Part shown: positions 52,118 to 60,798 of the stretch, one piece after another
How the letters are laid out: each line of letters opens with the position of its first letter
How positions within the stretch are numbered: position 1 is the stretch's first letter
Source: Actinopolyspora alba
GTDB taxonomy: Bacteria; Actinomycetota; Actinomycetes; Mycobacteriales; Pseudonocardiaceae
Assembly: GCF_900112765.1 (NCBI RefSeq)
Contig: NZ_FOMZ01000020.1
Coordinates: forward strand, 1 to 64,000
Direction of reading: 5' to 3'
DNA: 64,000 bases
The notes under the pieces: generated by a model
What the model saw: only the letters and a program-made list of their open reading frames with translations
The model's database searches: none
Told to the model about the DNA's origin: nothing
Made by a program: the position numbers and the translations under genes

Positions 52118-52456
52118 TCACTCGGAATCCCGCTGTTTTATCCCGTAACGCTTCCAGGCGTCCTTCCAGGCATCCCTCCTGCCTTCGGCATAGGCGTCGT
52201 CGGCCTCCTGCTGCTTGCTCTTCCGACACTCCTCGAGCTGCCGCTTCACCTTTTCGTGCTCTTTTTTGGATACGGTTTCCTCTTTCTCAGGCTCGGGGGC
52301 CTGGTCGTATCCGTCGGAGTATCCCTTGGCGTAGCCGTCCTTGTAGCCGTGCTCGCCGTCGGTCTCCTGGGGCTGCTTGGGCTTGCCGGCCATCTTGTCC
52401 TTCTGGCCCTGCTGCTCGCCGTCGACCAAACCATCGCGATACTTGTTGTCGGACAT
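52118..52456 (-). CDS. Module-shuffled operon protein B: GY-rich head plus coiled-coil tail
   Basis: 112 residues made almost entirely of two shared modules. The head YRDGLVDGEQQGQKDKMAGK then GYKDGYAKGYSDGYD matches protein C. A charged linker and coiled-coil (KKEHEKVKRQLEECRKSKQ) lead into the tail DDAYAEGRRDAWKDAWKRYG, which matches the C-terminus of protein A. Soluble, no signal peptide. ATG 52454-52456 with GAGAGGA upstream. No known family; it looks like a linker or adaptor between A and C. Confidence 0.8.
   Translation of the reverse strand: MSDNKYRDGLVDGEQQGQKDKMAGKPKQPQETDGEHGYKDGYAKGYSDGYDQAPEPEKEETVSKKEHEKVKRQLEECRKSKQQEADDAYAEGRRDAWKDAWKRYGIKQRDSE
52141..52237 (-). repeat. Tail-module repeat, copy in gene B (partner 52513-52609)
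   Basis: 97 bp shared between the 3' ends of genes B and A (52513-52609) with about three mismatches, direct orientation, offset 372 bp. It encodes the shared LEECRKSKQxxxDDAYAEGR tail. Confidence 0.85.
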
Positions 52457-52498
52457 CGAGTCCTCTCTTCGGAGTCGGACGAATATCAGGGACGGATC

Positions 52499-53239
52499 TC
52501 AGTTCTTGTTGATCCCGTAACGCTTCCAGGCGTCCTTCCAGGCATCCCTCCTGCCTTCGGCATAGGCGTCGTCGATCTCCCGCTGCTTGCTCTTCCGACA
52601 CTCCTCGAGTTCGCGCCGGCACTCCGCGAGCTTCTGTTCGCAGTCCCTCTCGTTCGTACCGTGCTCCCCGTTGTCCGAGCCCTCGCCGGTCTCGAACACT
52701 CGAACGTCGGTGATTCCGGCCTGGCAACTGAACGAATCGTTTCCGTGGAACTCGACCGTGGTCTCACCCGACTCCGCCGTGAACTGAAGCTTCGCGTCCC
52801 TGTGCCAGGAGGGAACCGGCGGGTCGGGGGTGAAACCCGCGTCGAAGTGGTGGGACTCGATCACCTCCCCCGACCTCTCGTCACGTATCTTCACGGTGAA
52901 GTCGTTCGGTTTTCCGACACAGTTCTGCCAGACGTTCGGGCCGTGATCGAAAACCAGCCGGTAGCTGTTTCCCCGCTTCGTTTCGATGGTCTGCTTGATT
53001 CCACCGTTCGGCTGAAACTCCTGCCCGAGATCGACCGCTGGGCAGTTCTTCTCGTGCTTGGCGAAGGCAGCACTGAGATAGTCGAAACCCCCCGACTGCG
53101 AATTACCCCCACTGGGGATGTAAATGGCCTCCCAGGGATCGGGCCAGTAGGGCGGTTGAATAATACTCGAATTCCACCAGTTCGCCGGAGGTGGCGACTT
53201 CTTCTCGAACCGCCCGTTCTTTATCAGGTTTTCCCCCAC
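52499..53239 (-). CDS. Module-shuffled operon protein A: carbohydrate-binding-like beta domain plus coiled-coil tail
   Basis: 246 residues. The N-terminal ~190 residues resemble a DUF642/galactose-binding-like beta-sandwich: ENLIKNGRFEKKSPPPANWW, VDLGQEFQPNGGIKQTIETK, YRLVFDHGPNVW, DAKLQFTAESGETTVEFHGN and CQAGITDVRVFE. A Cys-spaced coiled-coil (CEQKLAECRRELEECRKSKQ) follows, then the tail DAYAEGRRDAWKDAWKRYGI shared with protein B. GTG 53237-53239 is chosen because GGAGGG lies just upstream; a TTG 75 bp earlier is possible. No signal peptide seen. First gene of the operon. Confidence 0.78.
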   Translation of the reverse strand: MGENLIKNGRFEKKSPPPANWWNSSIIQPPYWPDPWEAIYIPSGGNSQSGGFDYLSAAFAKHEKNCPAVDLGQEFQPNGGIKQTIETKRGNSYRLVFDHGPNVWQNCVGKPNDFTVKIRDERSGEVIESHHFDAGFTPDPPVPSWHRDAKLQFTAESGETTVEFHGNDSFSCQAGITDVRVFETGEGSDNGEHGTNERDCEQKLAECRRELEECRKSKQREIDDAYAEGRRDAWKDAWKRYGINKN

Positions 53240-53725
53240 CAACAACCCTCCAAGGGCAAAATCGTCCTCGGCCTCACCAATGATCAATTTACCCTCGATC
53301 CGCCACCCCTTCAATCACACGAAGGTGTAAGCATTCCGAAAAACACCACACAAAAACAACACCCCCAAACCGGAAACACGTCCTACCACCCAAAGGTGAA
53401 CTTTCTGGACAAAAAACGCTGGATTTGATAAAGGATTTTTCGACGAACCGAATCCATCGGAACGCGTTCACGGGAAACCGGAATGAAGGATCGGACCTCA
53501 CCCGATCGGACCGATTCGAGGATCGTCCGAGGGACGGAAACACCCGCGAAAAGGGGAGCTCCGACCACCGGAAGTCGGAACCGCCCCTTGTTCTTCGAGG
53601 CTTCCTCGATGTCAACGTTGTCCGCACGGTGCGCCCAGTTACCCGGGAGCGGTGTCCCAGCTGCTCGTTGAACCGGGCGACCACGCGGCGGGCCCGTGTC
53701 TTGCGTTAGGCCCACCCGACATCGC
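53240..53725. other. AT-richer intergenic region upstream of the module operon
   Basis: About 485 bp with no supported gene; 53280-53460 is clearly lower in GC than the surroundings, with runs of A. It should contain the operon promoter on the minus strand and the terminator of the DUF262 gene. I could not assign -35/-10 boxes with confidence. Confidence 0.5.
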
Positions 53726-55600
53726 TCATGGCCGGTAGTCCTCCAGGCGGGCCGGATCCCAGATTCGTTCCACCAGGGCTCGAACCAGCTTGCTCCGCTC
53801 CTCGTGCTCGGCCTTGCCGAACCGCTCATAGGGCCGAAACGGCAGGCCGGACCGCTCCACGAAGGAACTGAACTGGGGCTGATGCTGGTAGGCGGCGCTG
53901 GTCAGGCTCGCGGCGTAGAAGTTCTGCTTCGCGTAGTGCGGCGCCTTCCGCTCGAACGGCTTGTCCTGGTAGCTGCGGTTCACGTCGGCGGGCAGCAGCA
54001 CCAGACCGGCGACATGGTCACGCCACAGGTCGAAGTCCTCGCGGCTCGGACACTCGTCGGCGTAGCGCTCGTGGTGGTCGGGCCAGATGTGCTCGATCTC
54101 CCACGGGTTCTTCAACGTCCGGTCCACCAGTTCGTCGAAGCGATCGGGCTTACCGGCTCCGCGCTCGGTGTAGGCGGTCAGTCGGGCCAGCAAGTGGTAG
54201 ATGTAGCGCCTGCTGAACTGGTTCAGCCCGAGTCCCGCGATGCCGCGCCGATAGCGGCTCGGACTCCCGTCGAACGAGACATCGGCCTCGTCCTGATCCA
54301 GCTTCGACCGCAGGGTGTCGATCAGATCCGACAACGACATGCCACGGATGTCGCGGCACAGCAACCACATGGCGTAGTTGACACTCGAGTAACTGATCCG
54401 GATGTAGTTGGCGGCTCGGCGCATCACCCAGATATCGAGGTAGGTCGCGGTCGCCGCGAGCTTGCGGCGTACGGTCTCGTCCTCGTCACCGACCCTGAGC
54501 GGAGCCAGCAGCACGGTGCTCTGCCAGGTGAACTCGTTGTGCGCGTTGTAGAACACCGGTTCCAGACCCGAGGTGTAGCCGCGCGAGGCCTCCAAGACCT
54601 TCCGGTACGCCCGCGCGAAGAACGGCACCTCGTTGGTCATCAGGGCGAGGTTGCGCCCCGCGTCGCCCACGCCGACGCGGCTGGTGTTGTCACGGACCCA
54701 GCGGTGGAACGTGGAACCGATCAGTTCCCAGTCACGGTCGAGGGCACCCGCACGACGCTCCCGGATCGACTCGGCGTACTTGGCACGGAGCCATGCCTTG
54801 ACGAAGGTGGCGTCGCGTTCCGCGTCGGGGTCGGGCTCCCAGGAAGTCAGGTCCAGCAGCGTCTTCTTCCAAATACGGTTCGCGTTCGCCCGCTCGCCCT
54901 CGTCTTCCACCGCACCGAGCAGATACGCCTTCAGCATGTCCACCGGGCTCAACGGTTTGCCCCGGTCGTTCATCGTCTCGAAGATCGAGTACGCGTGCGC
55001 GTCGGTCTCGGTCGCGATCTCGATCAACCCGACATTGCCGATCAACCAATAGACGAACGGCTCCAGCCCCTCGCCGAGCTCGTCCGCCGGATCGATCGAC
55101 ACGAGGTCGTTGTACCGAGCGACGATCGTCCGGATCGACTCGTCCTTGCCCTCGGCGTCGTAGTCCGCACCGGCGAACAACGCCCGGAGCGCCGGCACGC
55201 GCTCGGCGATGTCGAGGTTGAACTTCGGCTCGCCGTAGTCATCGGAGAAGATCAACGGCTCCACCGTGGAGGTCACCCTGAGCCCGCGCTGCCGCGCCAC
55301 CCGGTACAGGTAAATCAGCAGCAACGTCAGGGAGGTGACCCGCTGCTGGCCATCGACCAGGTAGCTCTTGTTGCCACGCCTGGTCACGATGATCGAACCG
55401 AGGAAGTAGTCGCCGTAATCGCTGGCGTCCCTCGGTGTGTCGCCGGTGCGGTAGAACGTCGAGAACCTGTTCTGCAGGTCGGTGACCAGTTCCTCGATGT
55501 TCTCCCGGTCCCACTTGTACTCCCGCTGGTACTCGTCGATCGCGAAGGAACGGGACTGCAGCAGCTCCTTGATCGTGCGGTAGTGCGGCGTGATGCTCAT
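53726..55600 (-). CDS. DUF262 / DUF1524 protein, GmrSD-type restriction-like
   Basis: 624 residues. The N-terminal DUF262 (ParB/Srx-like fold) has the NTPase-type motif SYLVDGQQRVTSLTLLLIYL and GDYFLGSIIV. The C-terminal DUF1524 HNH-like nuclease has NPWEIEHIWPDHHERYADE with the family Ile-Glu-His signature. Fused GmrSD proteins are type IV restriction enzymes that attack modified phage DNA. No modification genes or Ssp/Dnd/BREX partners lie beside it, so it may act alone. ATG 55598-55600 with GGGGAGAAG upstream. Confidence 0.87.
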   Translation of the reverse strand: MSITPHYRTIKELLQSRSFAIDEYQREYKWDRENIEELVTDLQNRFSTFYRTGDTPRDASDYGDYFLGSIIVTRRGNKSYLVDGQQRVTSLTLLLIYLYRVARQRGLRVTSTVEPLIFSDDYGEPKFNLDIAERVPALRALFAGADYDAEGKDESIRTIVARYNDLVSIDPADELGEGLEPFVYWLIGNVGLIEIATETDAHAYSIFETMNDRGKPLSPVDMLKAYLLGAVEDEGERANANRIWKKTLLDLTSWEPDPDAERDATFVKAWLRAKYAESIRERRAGALDRDWELIGSTFHRWVRDNTSRVGVGDAGRNLALMTNEVPFFARAYRKVLEASRGYTSGLEPVFYNAHNEFTWQSTVLLAPLRVGDEDETVRRKLAATATYLDIWVMRRAANYIRISYSSVNYAMWLLCRDIRGMSLSDLIDTLRSKLDQDEADVSFDGSPSRYRRGIAGLGLNQFSRRYIYHLLARLTAYTERGAGKPDRFDELVDRTLKNPWEIEHIWPDHHERYADECPSREDFDLWRDHVAGLVLLPADVNRSYQDKPFERKAPHYAKQNFYAASLTSAAYQHQPQFSSFVERSGLPFRPYERFGKAEHEERSKLVRALVERIWDPARLEDYRP

Positions 55601-55748
55601 GCTTCTCCCCTGCGGCAGACAGGCACGTCCGGTCAACGGTTCCCGCCTCATGGTCCACTTCACCACGTCAGCCTTCGCGAATCGTCGTCACTTGCGGGCA
55701 GCGCGCCGACAGATGTCCTTGCTCGCCCGCGGACGCAACTGGTTTCGC

Positions 55749-55982
55749 TCATCCGGAGTCGTGCCCATCGGACACGGCCACATCGGTCTCGGCCAAAGCG
55801 TGTTGTTCGTCCCGGTACTCCCGCAGCTCCTCGCCGGGCAGCCGTGCCAGCGCGGCGAAGGACTCGTGTTCGAAGGCCAGTCGAGCCACGGTCTCGTCCA
55901 GACTCACACCGCCGTAGTCGCGCTCGGCGATGCGGGCGAGCCTCTCCCGAGTGGCGGAGTCGATCCGCACGTTCGTTCGCAT
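55749..55982 (-). CDS. Ribbon-helix-helix (antitoxin-like) protein
   Basis: 77 residues from the ATG at 55980-55982. The N-terminal RTNVRIDSATRERLARIAER followed by GVSLDETVARLAFEHE matches small RHH/VapB-type DNA-binding antitoxins. The acidic C-terminus would bind a toxin. No toxin gene follows; the neighbour on the same strand is the DUF262 gene 149 bp downstream. A GTG 15 bp upstream is an alternative start. No clear ribosome binding site. Confidence 0.65.
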   Translation of the reverse strand: MRTNVRIDSATRERLARIAERDYGGVSLDETVARLAFEHESFAALARLPGEELREYRDEQHALAETDVAVSDGHDSG

Positions 55983-56076
55983 GTTTCGATCATGCACCGC
56001 TCACGCGGCCGCGACCGGCAACAGGCCCGCAGGGGCGGCACGGTCACCCGTTCCCGCTCATCACCGGCGAGCACGC

Positions 56077-56149
56077 CGGGGCTCCGGTTCCCGTGCGAGG
56101 AACCGAAGCCCCGAGAAGGCCGTCGTGGCGTGCGAAACCGCCACGACGG
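56077..56149 (-). terminator. Tandem hairpins downstream of leuS
   Basis: CCGTCGTGGCG / CGCCACGACGG (56120-56130, 56139-56149) lies 10 bp after the leuS stop. A second stem, CGGGGCTCCGGTTCC / GGAACCGAAGCCCCG (56077-56113, one mismatch), lies further on. Confidence 0.75.
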
Positions 56150-56158
56150 GAAAAGCGA

Positions 56159-59071
56159 TCAGCCGACCACGTTCACCAGCCGACCGGGAACCACGATCAC
56201 CTTGCGCGGCTCACCGCCGCCCAACAGCTCCACGACCCTGCTGTCGGCCAACGCCGCGGCCCGGATCTCCTCCTGCTCGGCCGACGCCGACACGGTGATC
56301 CGGGAACGGACCTTGCCGTTGAACTGGATCGGGTACTCGACCGTGTCGTCGACCAGGTACTCCTCGTCGGCCACCGGGAACGGCCCTTGCACCAGGCTCC
56401 GCTCGTTGCCCAACCGCGACCACAGCTCCTCGGCCAGGTGCGGCGTCAACGGAGCCACCAGCAGCACCATCGGCTCCATCACCGCGCGCGGCGGACCGAC
56501 CGCACCCGAGTACGCCTTGGTCACCCGGTTGTTCAGCTCGATCAGCTTGGCCACCGCGGTGTTGAACTGCAACGCGTCGTAGTCCTCGCGCACCCCGGCG
56601 ATGGTCTTGTGCAGCGCACGCAGCAGCTCGACGTCGGGTTCCTCGTCGGTGACCCGCACCTCGCCGGTCCGCTCGTCGATGACGTTGCGCCACAACCGCT
56701 GCAGGAAGCGGTGCGAACCGACCACGTCCTTGGTCGCCCACGGCCGCGAGGCGTCCAACGGCCCCATGGACATCTCGTAGAGCCGCAGCGTGTCCACGCC
56801 GTAGGCGTCGGCCATCTCCTCGGGCGAGACCGAGTTCTTGAGGCTCTTGCCCATCTTGCCGTACTCGCGGTTGACCTCCTCGCCGCCGTAGAAGTACTTG
56901 CCGTCCTGCTCGACGACCTCCTCCGCTGGCACGTAGACACCGCGCGAGTCGGTGAACGCGTAGGCCTGGATGTAGCCCTGGTTGTACAGCCTGCGGTACG
57001 GCTCCTCGGCCGAGACGTGCCCCAGGTCGTAGAGCACCTTCTGCCAGAACCGCGCGTACAGCAGGTGCAGCACCGCGTGCTCCACACCGCCGACGTAGAG
57101 ATCCAGTCCACCCGGATCGTTCGCGCCGTGCCGATCGGGGCGCGGCCCCATCCAGTACCGCTCGTTCTCCGGATCGACGAACCGCTCGTCGTTGTCGGGA
57201 TCGATGTAGCGCAGCTGGTACCAGCAGGACCCCGCCCACTGCGGCATCACGTTGGTGTCGCGGTGGTAGTGCTTGAGCCCGTCGCCGAGGTCCAGTTCCA
57301 CCTCGGCCCAGTCGGACGCCTTGGACAGCGGCGGTTCGGGTTGGCTGTCCGCGTCCTCGGAGTCGTAGGTGCGCGGGGAGTACTCGGCCACCTCGGGCAG
57401 CTCCACCGGCAGCTGGTCCTCCGGAAGTCCCCTCGGATTGCCGTCCTCGTCGTAGACGATCGGGAACGGCTCGCCCCAGTAGCGCTGCCGCGCGAACAGC
57501 CAGTCACGCAGCTTGTACTGCACGCTGCCGCTGCCGTGACCGTGCTGCTCCATCCAGGAGACGACCTTGGTCTTGGCGTCCTCGACCGAGAGCCCGTTCA
57601 GGCTCAGCCCCGTGGCCTCCGAGGCGGAGTTGATCGCCGGGCCGTCACCGGTGTAGGCCTCGCCCTCGAAGTCGGCCGGGGGGTCGACGGTGCGCACGAT
57701 GGGCAGTCCGAACTCGGAGGCGAACTCCCAGTCCCGCTGGTCCTGCGCCGGGACCGCCATGATCGCACCGGTTCCGTAGGCCAGCAGCACGTAGTCGGCG
57801 GCGAACACCGGAACGAGCTCGCCGTTGACCGGGTTGACCGCGCGCAGCCCGGTGAAGACCCCGGTCTTGTCCTTGTTCTCCTGCCGGTCCAGCTCGGACT
57901 TCGTCGCGGCGAACCTGCGGTACTCCGCCACCGCCTCGGCGGGGTTGGAATAGCCGCCGGTCCAGCGCGGGTCGGTCCCCGCGGGCCACTCGCCGAACTT
58001 CTCGGGGGCAGCGAGGATCTCGTCGACCAGCGGGTGCTCCGGGGCGAGCACCATGTAGGTGGCGCCGAACAGGGTGTCCGGCCTGGTGGTGAACACCTCG
58101 ATCGTCTCGTCACGGCCCTCCAGCGCGAAGCGCACCTCCGCTCCCTGGGAGCGGCCGATCCAGTTGCGCTGCATGGTCTTGACCTTGTCCGGCCACTCCA
58201 GCCGGTCCAGATCGTCGACGAGCCGGTCGGCGTAGGCGGTGATCCGCATCATCCACTGCTTGAGGTTGCGCCGGAACACCGGGAAGTTGCCGCGTTCGCT
58301 GAGGCCGTCCGCGGTGACCTCCTCGTTGGCGACCACGGTCCCCAGGCCGGGGCACCAGTTCACCGGGGCCTCGGAGAGGTAGGCCAGCCGGTAGGAGTCG
58401 ATGATCTCGCGCTGCCGGTCGCGCCCCAGTTCGTCCCAGGGGGTGCCGTCCGGCGTGGCCCGCTCACCCGAGGCGAACTCCGCCTCGAGCTCGCTGATCG
58501 GGCGGGCACGCCCCCTGCCCTGGTCGGCCTCGGTGTCGTACCAGGCGTGGAAGATCCGCAGGAAGATCCACTGCGTCCACTTGTAGAACTCGATGTCGGT
58601 GGTGGCGACCCGGCGCCGCTCGTCGTGACCGAGGCCGAGCCTGCGGATCTGCGTGAGGTAGCGCTCGATGTTGTTCTCGGTCGTGGTCCGCGGGTGGGTG
58701 CCGGTCTGCACCGCGTACTGCTCGGCGGGCAGCCCGAAGGCGTCGAAACCCATCGTGTGCAGCACGTTGCGCCCGAGCATCCGGTGGTAGCGCGCGTAGA
58801 CGTCACTGCCGATGAACCCGAGCGGGTGCCCCACGTGCAGGCCGGATCCCGAGGGGTAGGGGAACATGTCCTGCACGAACAGCTTCTCGGATGCGGCGTC
58901 CTGCCCACGCAACGGTCCCACCGGGTTCGCGGCGTGGTAGCTGCCGAGCTCTTCCCAGCGCCGCTGCCAGTCCCGCTCGATGTCGCCCGCGATGCCCGCG
59001 GTGTACCGGAAGGGGGGCGTGTCGTCGCCCGCACCGTCCGTGCCCTGTGAGTTCCGTTCCGCGCCACTCAT
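56159..59071 (-). CDS. leuS: Leucyl-tRNA synthetase
   Basis: Class I aminoacyl-tRNA synthetase charging tRNA-Leu; 970 residues, normal for actinomycetes. The HIGH-type motif reads [16 protein letters not shown] (~residue 78), the KMSKS-type motif is [16 protein letters not shown] (~740), and the CP1 editing domain (~250-450) contains [22 protein letters not shown]-terminal anticodon-binding domain follows. ATG 59069-59071 with GGGGAAGGAAA upstream. Preceded by a structured leader with an intrinsic terminator, so expression is probably attenuated. Confidence 0.97.
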   Translation of the reverse strand: MSGAERNSQGTDGAGDDTPPFRYTAGIAGDIERDWQRRWEELGSYHAANPVGPLRGQDAASEKLFVQDMFPYPSGSGLHVGHPLGFIGSDVYARYHRMLGRNVLHTMGFDAFGLPAEQYAVQTGTHPRTTTENNIERYLTQIRRLGLGHDERRRVATTDIEFYKWTQWIFLRIFHAWYDTEADQGRGRARPISELEAEFASGERATPDGTPWDELGRDRQREIIDSYRLAYLSEAPVNWCPGLGTVVANEEVTADGLSERGNFPVFRRNLKQWMMRITAYADRLVDDLDRLEWPDKVKTMQRNWIGRSQGAEVRFALEGRDETIEVFTTRPDTLFGATYMVLAPEHPLVDEILAAPEKFGEWPAGTDPRWTGGYSNPAEAVAEYRRFAATKSELDRQENKDKTGVFTGLRAVNPVNGELVPVFAADYVLLAYGTGAIMAVPAQDQRDWEFASEFGLPIVRTVDPPADFEGEAYTGDGPAINSASEATGLSLNGLSVEDAKTKVVSWMEQHGHGSGSVQYKLRDWLFARQRYWGEPFPIVYDEDGNPRGLPEDQLPVELPEVAEYSPRTYDSEDADSQPEPPLSKASDWAEVELDLGDGLKHYHRDTNVMPQWAGSCWYQLRYIDPDNDERFVDPENERYWMGPRPDRHGANDPGGLDLYVGGVEHAVLHLLYARFWQKVLYDLGHVSAEEPYRRLYNQGYIQAYAFTDSRGVYVPAEEVVEQDGKYFYGGEEVNREYGKMGKSLKNSVSPEEMADAYGVDTLRLYEMSMGPLDASRPWATKDVVGSHRFLQRLWRNVIDERTGEVRVTDEEPDVELLRALHKTIAGVREDYDALQFNTAVAKLIELNNRVTKAYSGAVGPPRAVMEPMVLLVAPLTPHLAEELWSRLGNERSLVQGPFPVADEEYLVDDTVEYPIQFNGKVRSRITVSASAEQEEIRAAALADSRVVELLGGGEPRKVIVVPGRLVNVVG

Positions 59072-59161
59072 CGTGTGCGTTTCCTTCCCCTAGTCCGTCG
59101 CTCCGACTCGCCGGGTAACGCTCCGAGCGACTCATCGGTGTGCCGCCACTGAAAAGTTAAA

Positions 59162-59193
59162 AACCCCTCAGCCCTTGCCGGGCATGAGGGGTT
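59162..59193 (-). terminator. Intrinsic terminator in the leuS leader (candidate attenuator)
   Basis: On the minus strand AACCCCTCA pairs with TGAGGGGTT (9 bp, loop 14 nt with an inner GCCC/GGGC), followed directly by TTTAACTTTT. It ends about 90 bp upstream of the leuS ATG, within its leader, so it must be conditional or mark the end of another transcript. Confidence 0.75.
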
Positions 59194-59225
59194 GCCGCGC
59201 CGAGGGTCGATCGCCTCAGCGCGGC
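59194..59225 (-). promoter_or_regulatory. Hairpin 1 of the leuS leader
   Basis: GCCGCGCTGAGG pairs with CCTCGGCGCGGC (12 bp, one G-U, loop 8 nt), abutting the terminator hairpin. Its 5' arm overlaps the stop codon of the putative leader peptide. The sequence GCTGAGG in it recurs in the terminator 3' arm, so the two could compete for the CCTCA of the terminator 5' arm. Confidence 0.6.
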
Positions 59226-59263
59226 TTCGTAAGCAGTCGGGCGGTGGCCACGACGGACAGCAT
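59216..59263 (-). CDS. Putative leuS leader peptide (15 residues)
   Basis: ATG at 59261-59263 encodes MLSVVATARLLTKPR, ending TGA at 59216-59218. Three Leu codons occur, two adjacent (CTG CTT at positions 10-11); CTT is rare here. A candidate promoter TTCCCA (59292-59297) - 16 bp - TACGCT (59270-59275) would start transcripts at or next to the ATG, giving leaderless translation. Ribosome stalling on Leu codons could steer hairpin 1 versus the terminator. Confidence 0.5.
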   Translation of the reverse strand: MLSVVATARLLTKPR

Positions 59264-59495
59264 AACCGGAGCGTAAAGCGCGATGACCGGGTGGGAACCC
59301 CCGACAGGGCGGACAGCTGCGAGTGCTGCGGCCGCCCCGGACGGCGTCGCGGCCGACGTTCGAGACCGGAGAGGCGGATCCGGGGCCTACGGCGGGAACC
59401 GTAGCAGTGGAGTCGGAGTGCCGCCGCATGTGCTCCCGCGCACCCGAGGCGGGAGCTGTCCGTCCCCCTGCGCGGCGGCGTCGTAGGCTGGCGGG

Positions 59496-60026
59496 GTGGC
59501 AGTCGCATCGCTGATCATCGTGTGTGCCGTCGTGATCCTCGCCGGTCTGGCAGCGCTGGCGCTCGGGTGGCGCGGGTTGCGTGGCACCCTGCCGCGCAAC
59601 CGCTACGCGGGGGTGCGGACCCCCGCGGCGCTGCGTGACGACGAGACGTTCCGCCTGGCCAACCGGGTGGCCGCTCCGCCGATCCTCGCCGGCGGCACGA
59701 TCGCCGTGGTGGTGGGCTGCTGTCTGGCCGCGCTGGGTGGTACCGGCACGGGATGGCTGATCACGGGAATCGGCGTGCTCGGCGCGCTGGTACTGATCGT
59801 GGCCGGTGGTGTGCTCGGTGGGCGAGCGGCGGCGGCGGTGCCCGAGACCGCCCCGGCGGCTTCCGGTTGCGCCACCTGCGCCGCGGCTCCCGCCGGGAAC
59901 GTGTCCGAGCCGAGCGGTGGTGGCTGCGCCGCGGCGGGACTGTGCTCGGCTGCGGGCGGATGCTTCGCCGCCACGGCTCCGGGAGCGAGCGGGAACGAGG
60001 GCACGGCCGCGCCGGACGGTCGGTGA
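59496..60026 (+). CDS. SdpI-family membrane protein with cysteine-rich C-terminal tail
   Basis: 176 residues. Three hydrophobic segments (SLIIVCAVVILAGLAALALG, AVVVGCCLAALGG, GIGVLGALVLIVAGGVLGG) flank the SdpI-type loop GWRGLRGTLPRNRYAGVRTP. SdpI of Bacillus gives immunity to a killing toxin, but most homologues have no known role. After ~115 residues a tail rich in Ala, Gly and Cys follows (CATCAAAP ... CAAAGLCSAAGGC), which is not part of the family. GTG start, weak ribosome binding site. Confidence 0.75.
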   Translation: MAVASLIIVCAVVILAGLAALALGWRGLRGTLPRNRYAGVRTPAALRDDETFRLANRVAAPPILAGGTIAVVVGCCLAALGGTGTGWLITGIGVLGALVLIVAGGVLGGRAAAAVPETAPAASGCATCAAAPAGNVSEPSGGGCAAAGLCSAAGGCFAATAPGASGNEGTAAPDGR

Positions 60027-60132
60027 ACCGGGATCCCCGCGAGGTGGCGTCCAACGAGAGGCACTGCCGCGCGTCGATGCGTGATCACAAGGTCACGGCA
60101 CTTCCCCGCTGCCCGAGCGGGGAAGAACTCGC

Positions 60133-60705
60133 TCAGTTGAGCTGTACGTCCCCCGGGTGGGTGGCCAGGAAAGCCAGTGGCGGCCCCTGCCTGCGCAGCA
60201 CCCTGGCCCACAGGTTCTCGTCGGGCGGCGCGATCACGTCCTCCGGCAGTGCCGGGAACACGTGCCAGTCACCCCGGTCGATCTCGCCCGCCAGCTGCTG
60301 CTTGCCCCATCCCGCGTAGCCCGCGAAGAACCGCATCCCGCGCGCCTGACCGGCCAGCTCGTCCGGGTCGCTGTCCAGATCCACCAGCCCTACCGGCCCG
60401 TTCACACCGACGATGTTGCTGAAATCCCCGGCGTCGACCCCGGTTCGCAGCGCGGCGAGGCAGATCGCGGTGCGCTGCTCGACGGGCCCGCCGACGAACA
60501 GCGACTGGGGTTCGCTCGCCAACTCGCCCCACTTGGGCAGCACGTCGTGCACCGGTATCTCGCTGGGCCGGTTGAGCACCACGCCGAGCGTGCCCTCGTC
60601 GTGGTGGTGAATGACGAAGACCACCGCACGGCTGAAGTTGTCGTCCTGCAGCGTGGGCGCCGCCACCAGCAGCGTCCCCGGTTTCACATCCGCGTCGGAT
60701 CCCAC
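60133..60705 (-). CDS. YqgE/AlgH family protein
   Basis: 190-residue cytoplasmic protein of the UPF0301/AlgH family. It matches the family at VKPGTLLVAAPTLQDDNFSR, EGTLGVVLNRP, FVGGPVEQRTAICLAALR, MRFFAGYAGWGKQQLAGEI and WHVFPALPEDV. Biochemical role is not established. GTG start at 60705; no other start fits the frame. It is convergent with the SdpI-family gene. Confidence 0.93.
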   Translation of the reverse strand: MGSDADVKPGTLLVAAPTLQDDNFSRAVVFVIHHHDEGTLGVVLNRPSEIPVHDVLPKWGELASEPQSLFVGGPVEQRTAICLAALRTGVDAGDFSNIVGVNGPVGLVDLDSDPDELAGQARGMRFFAGYAGWGKQQLAGEIDRGDWHVFPALPEDVIAPPDENLWARVLRRQGPPLAFLATHPGDVQLN

Positions 60706-60798
60706 CCGCCCATGATCTCACTACCGGCCGGAGTTGGGGACCGGCCGTTCGTACCGAGGAGTGTCGAGGCGCCGATACCGCCCGGCGGCCCGGCGAAA

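Noticed and set aside
53726-55600. DUF262 gene as part of a full Ssp, Dnd or BREX system
   Set aside because: No DNA phosphorothioation, methyltransferase, PglX/PglZ or helicase genes are present nearby.
53696-59050. Very long open frame of 1784 codons on the plus strand across the DUF262 and leuS genes
   Set aside because: It is antisense to two clearly recognisable proteins; absence of stops on the opposite strand is expected at this GC content. Its translation is His/Arg/Gly/Pro-rich with no family.
59072-59300. leuS leader as a T-box riboswitch
   Set aside because: I could not find the conserved T-box bulge sequence or a specifier stem; the short Leu-containing frame plus terminator fits ribosome-mediated attenuation better.
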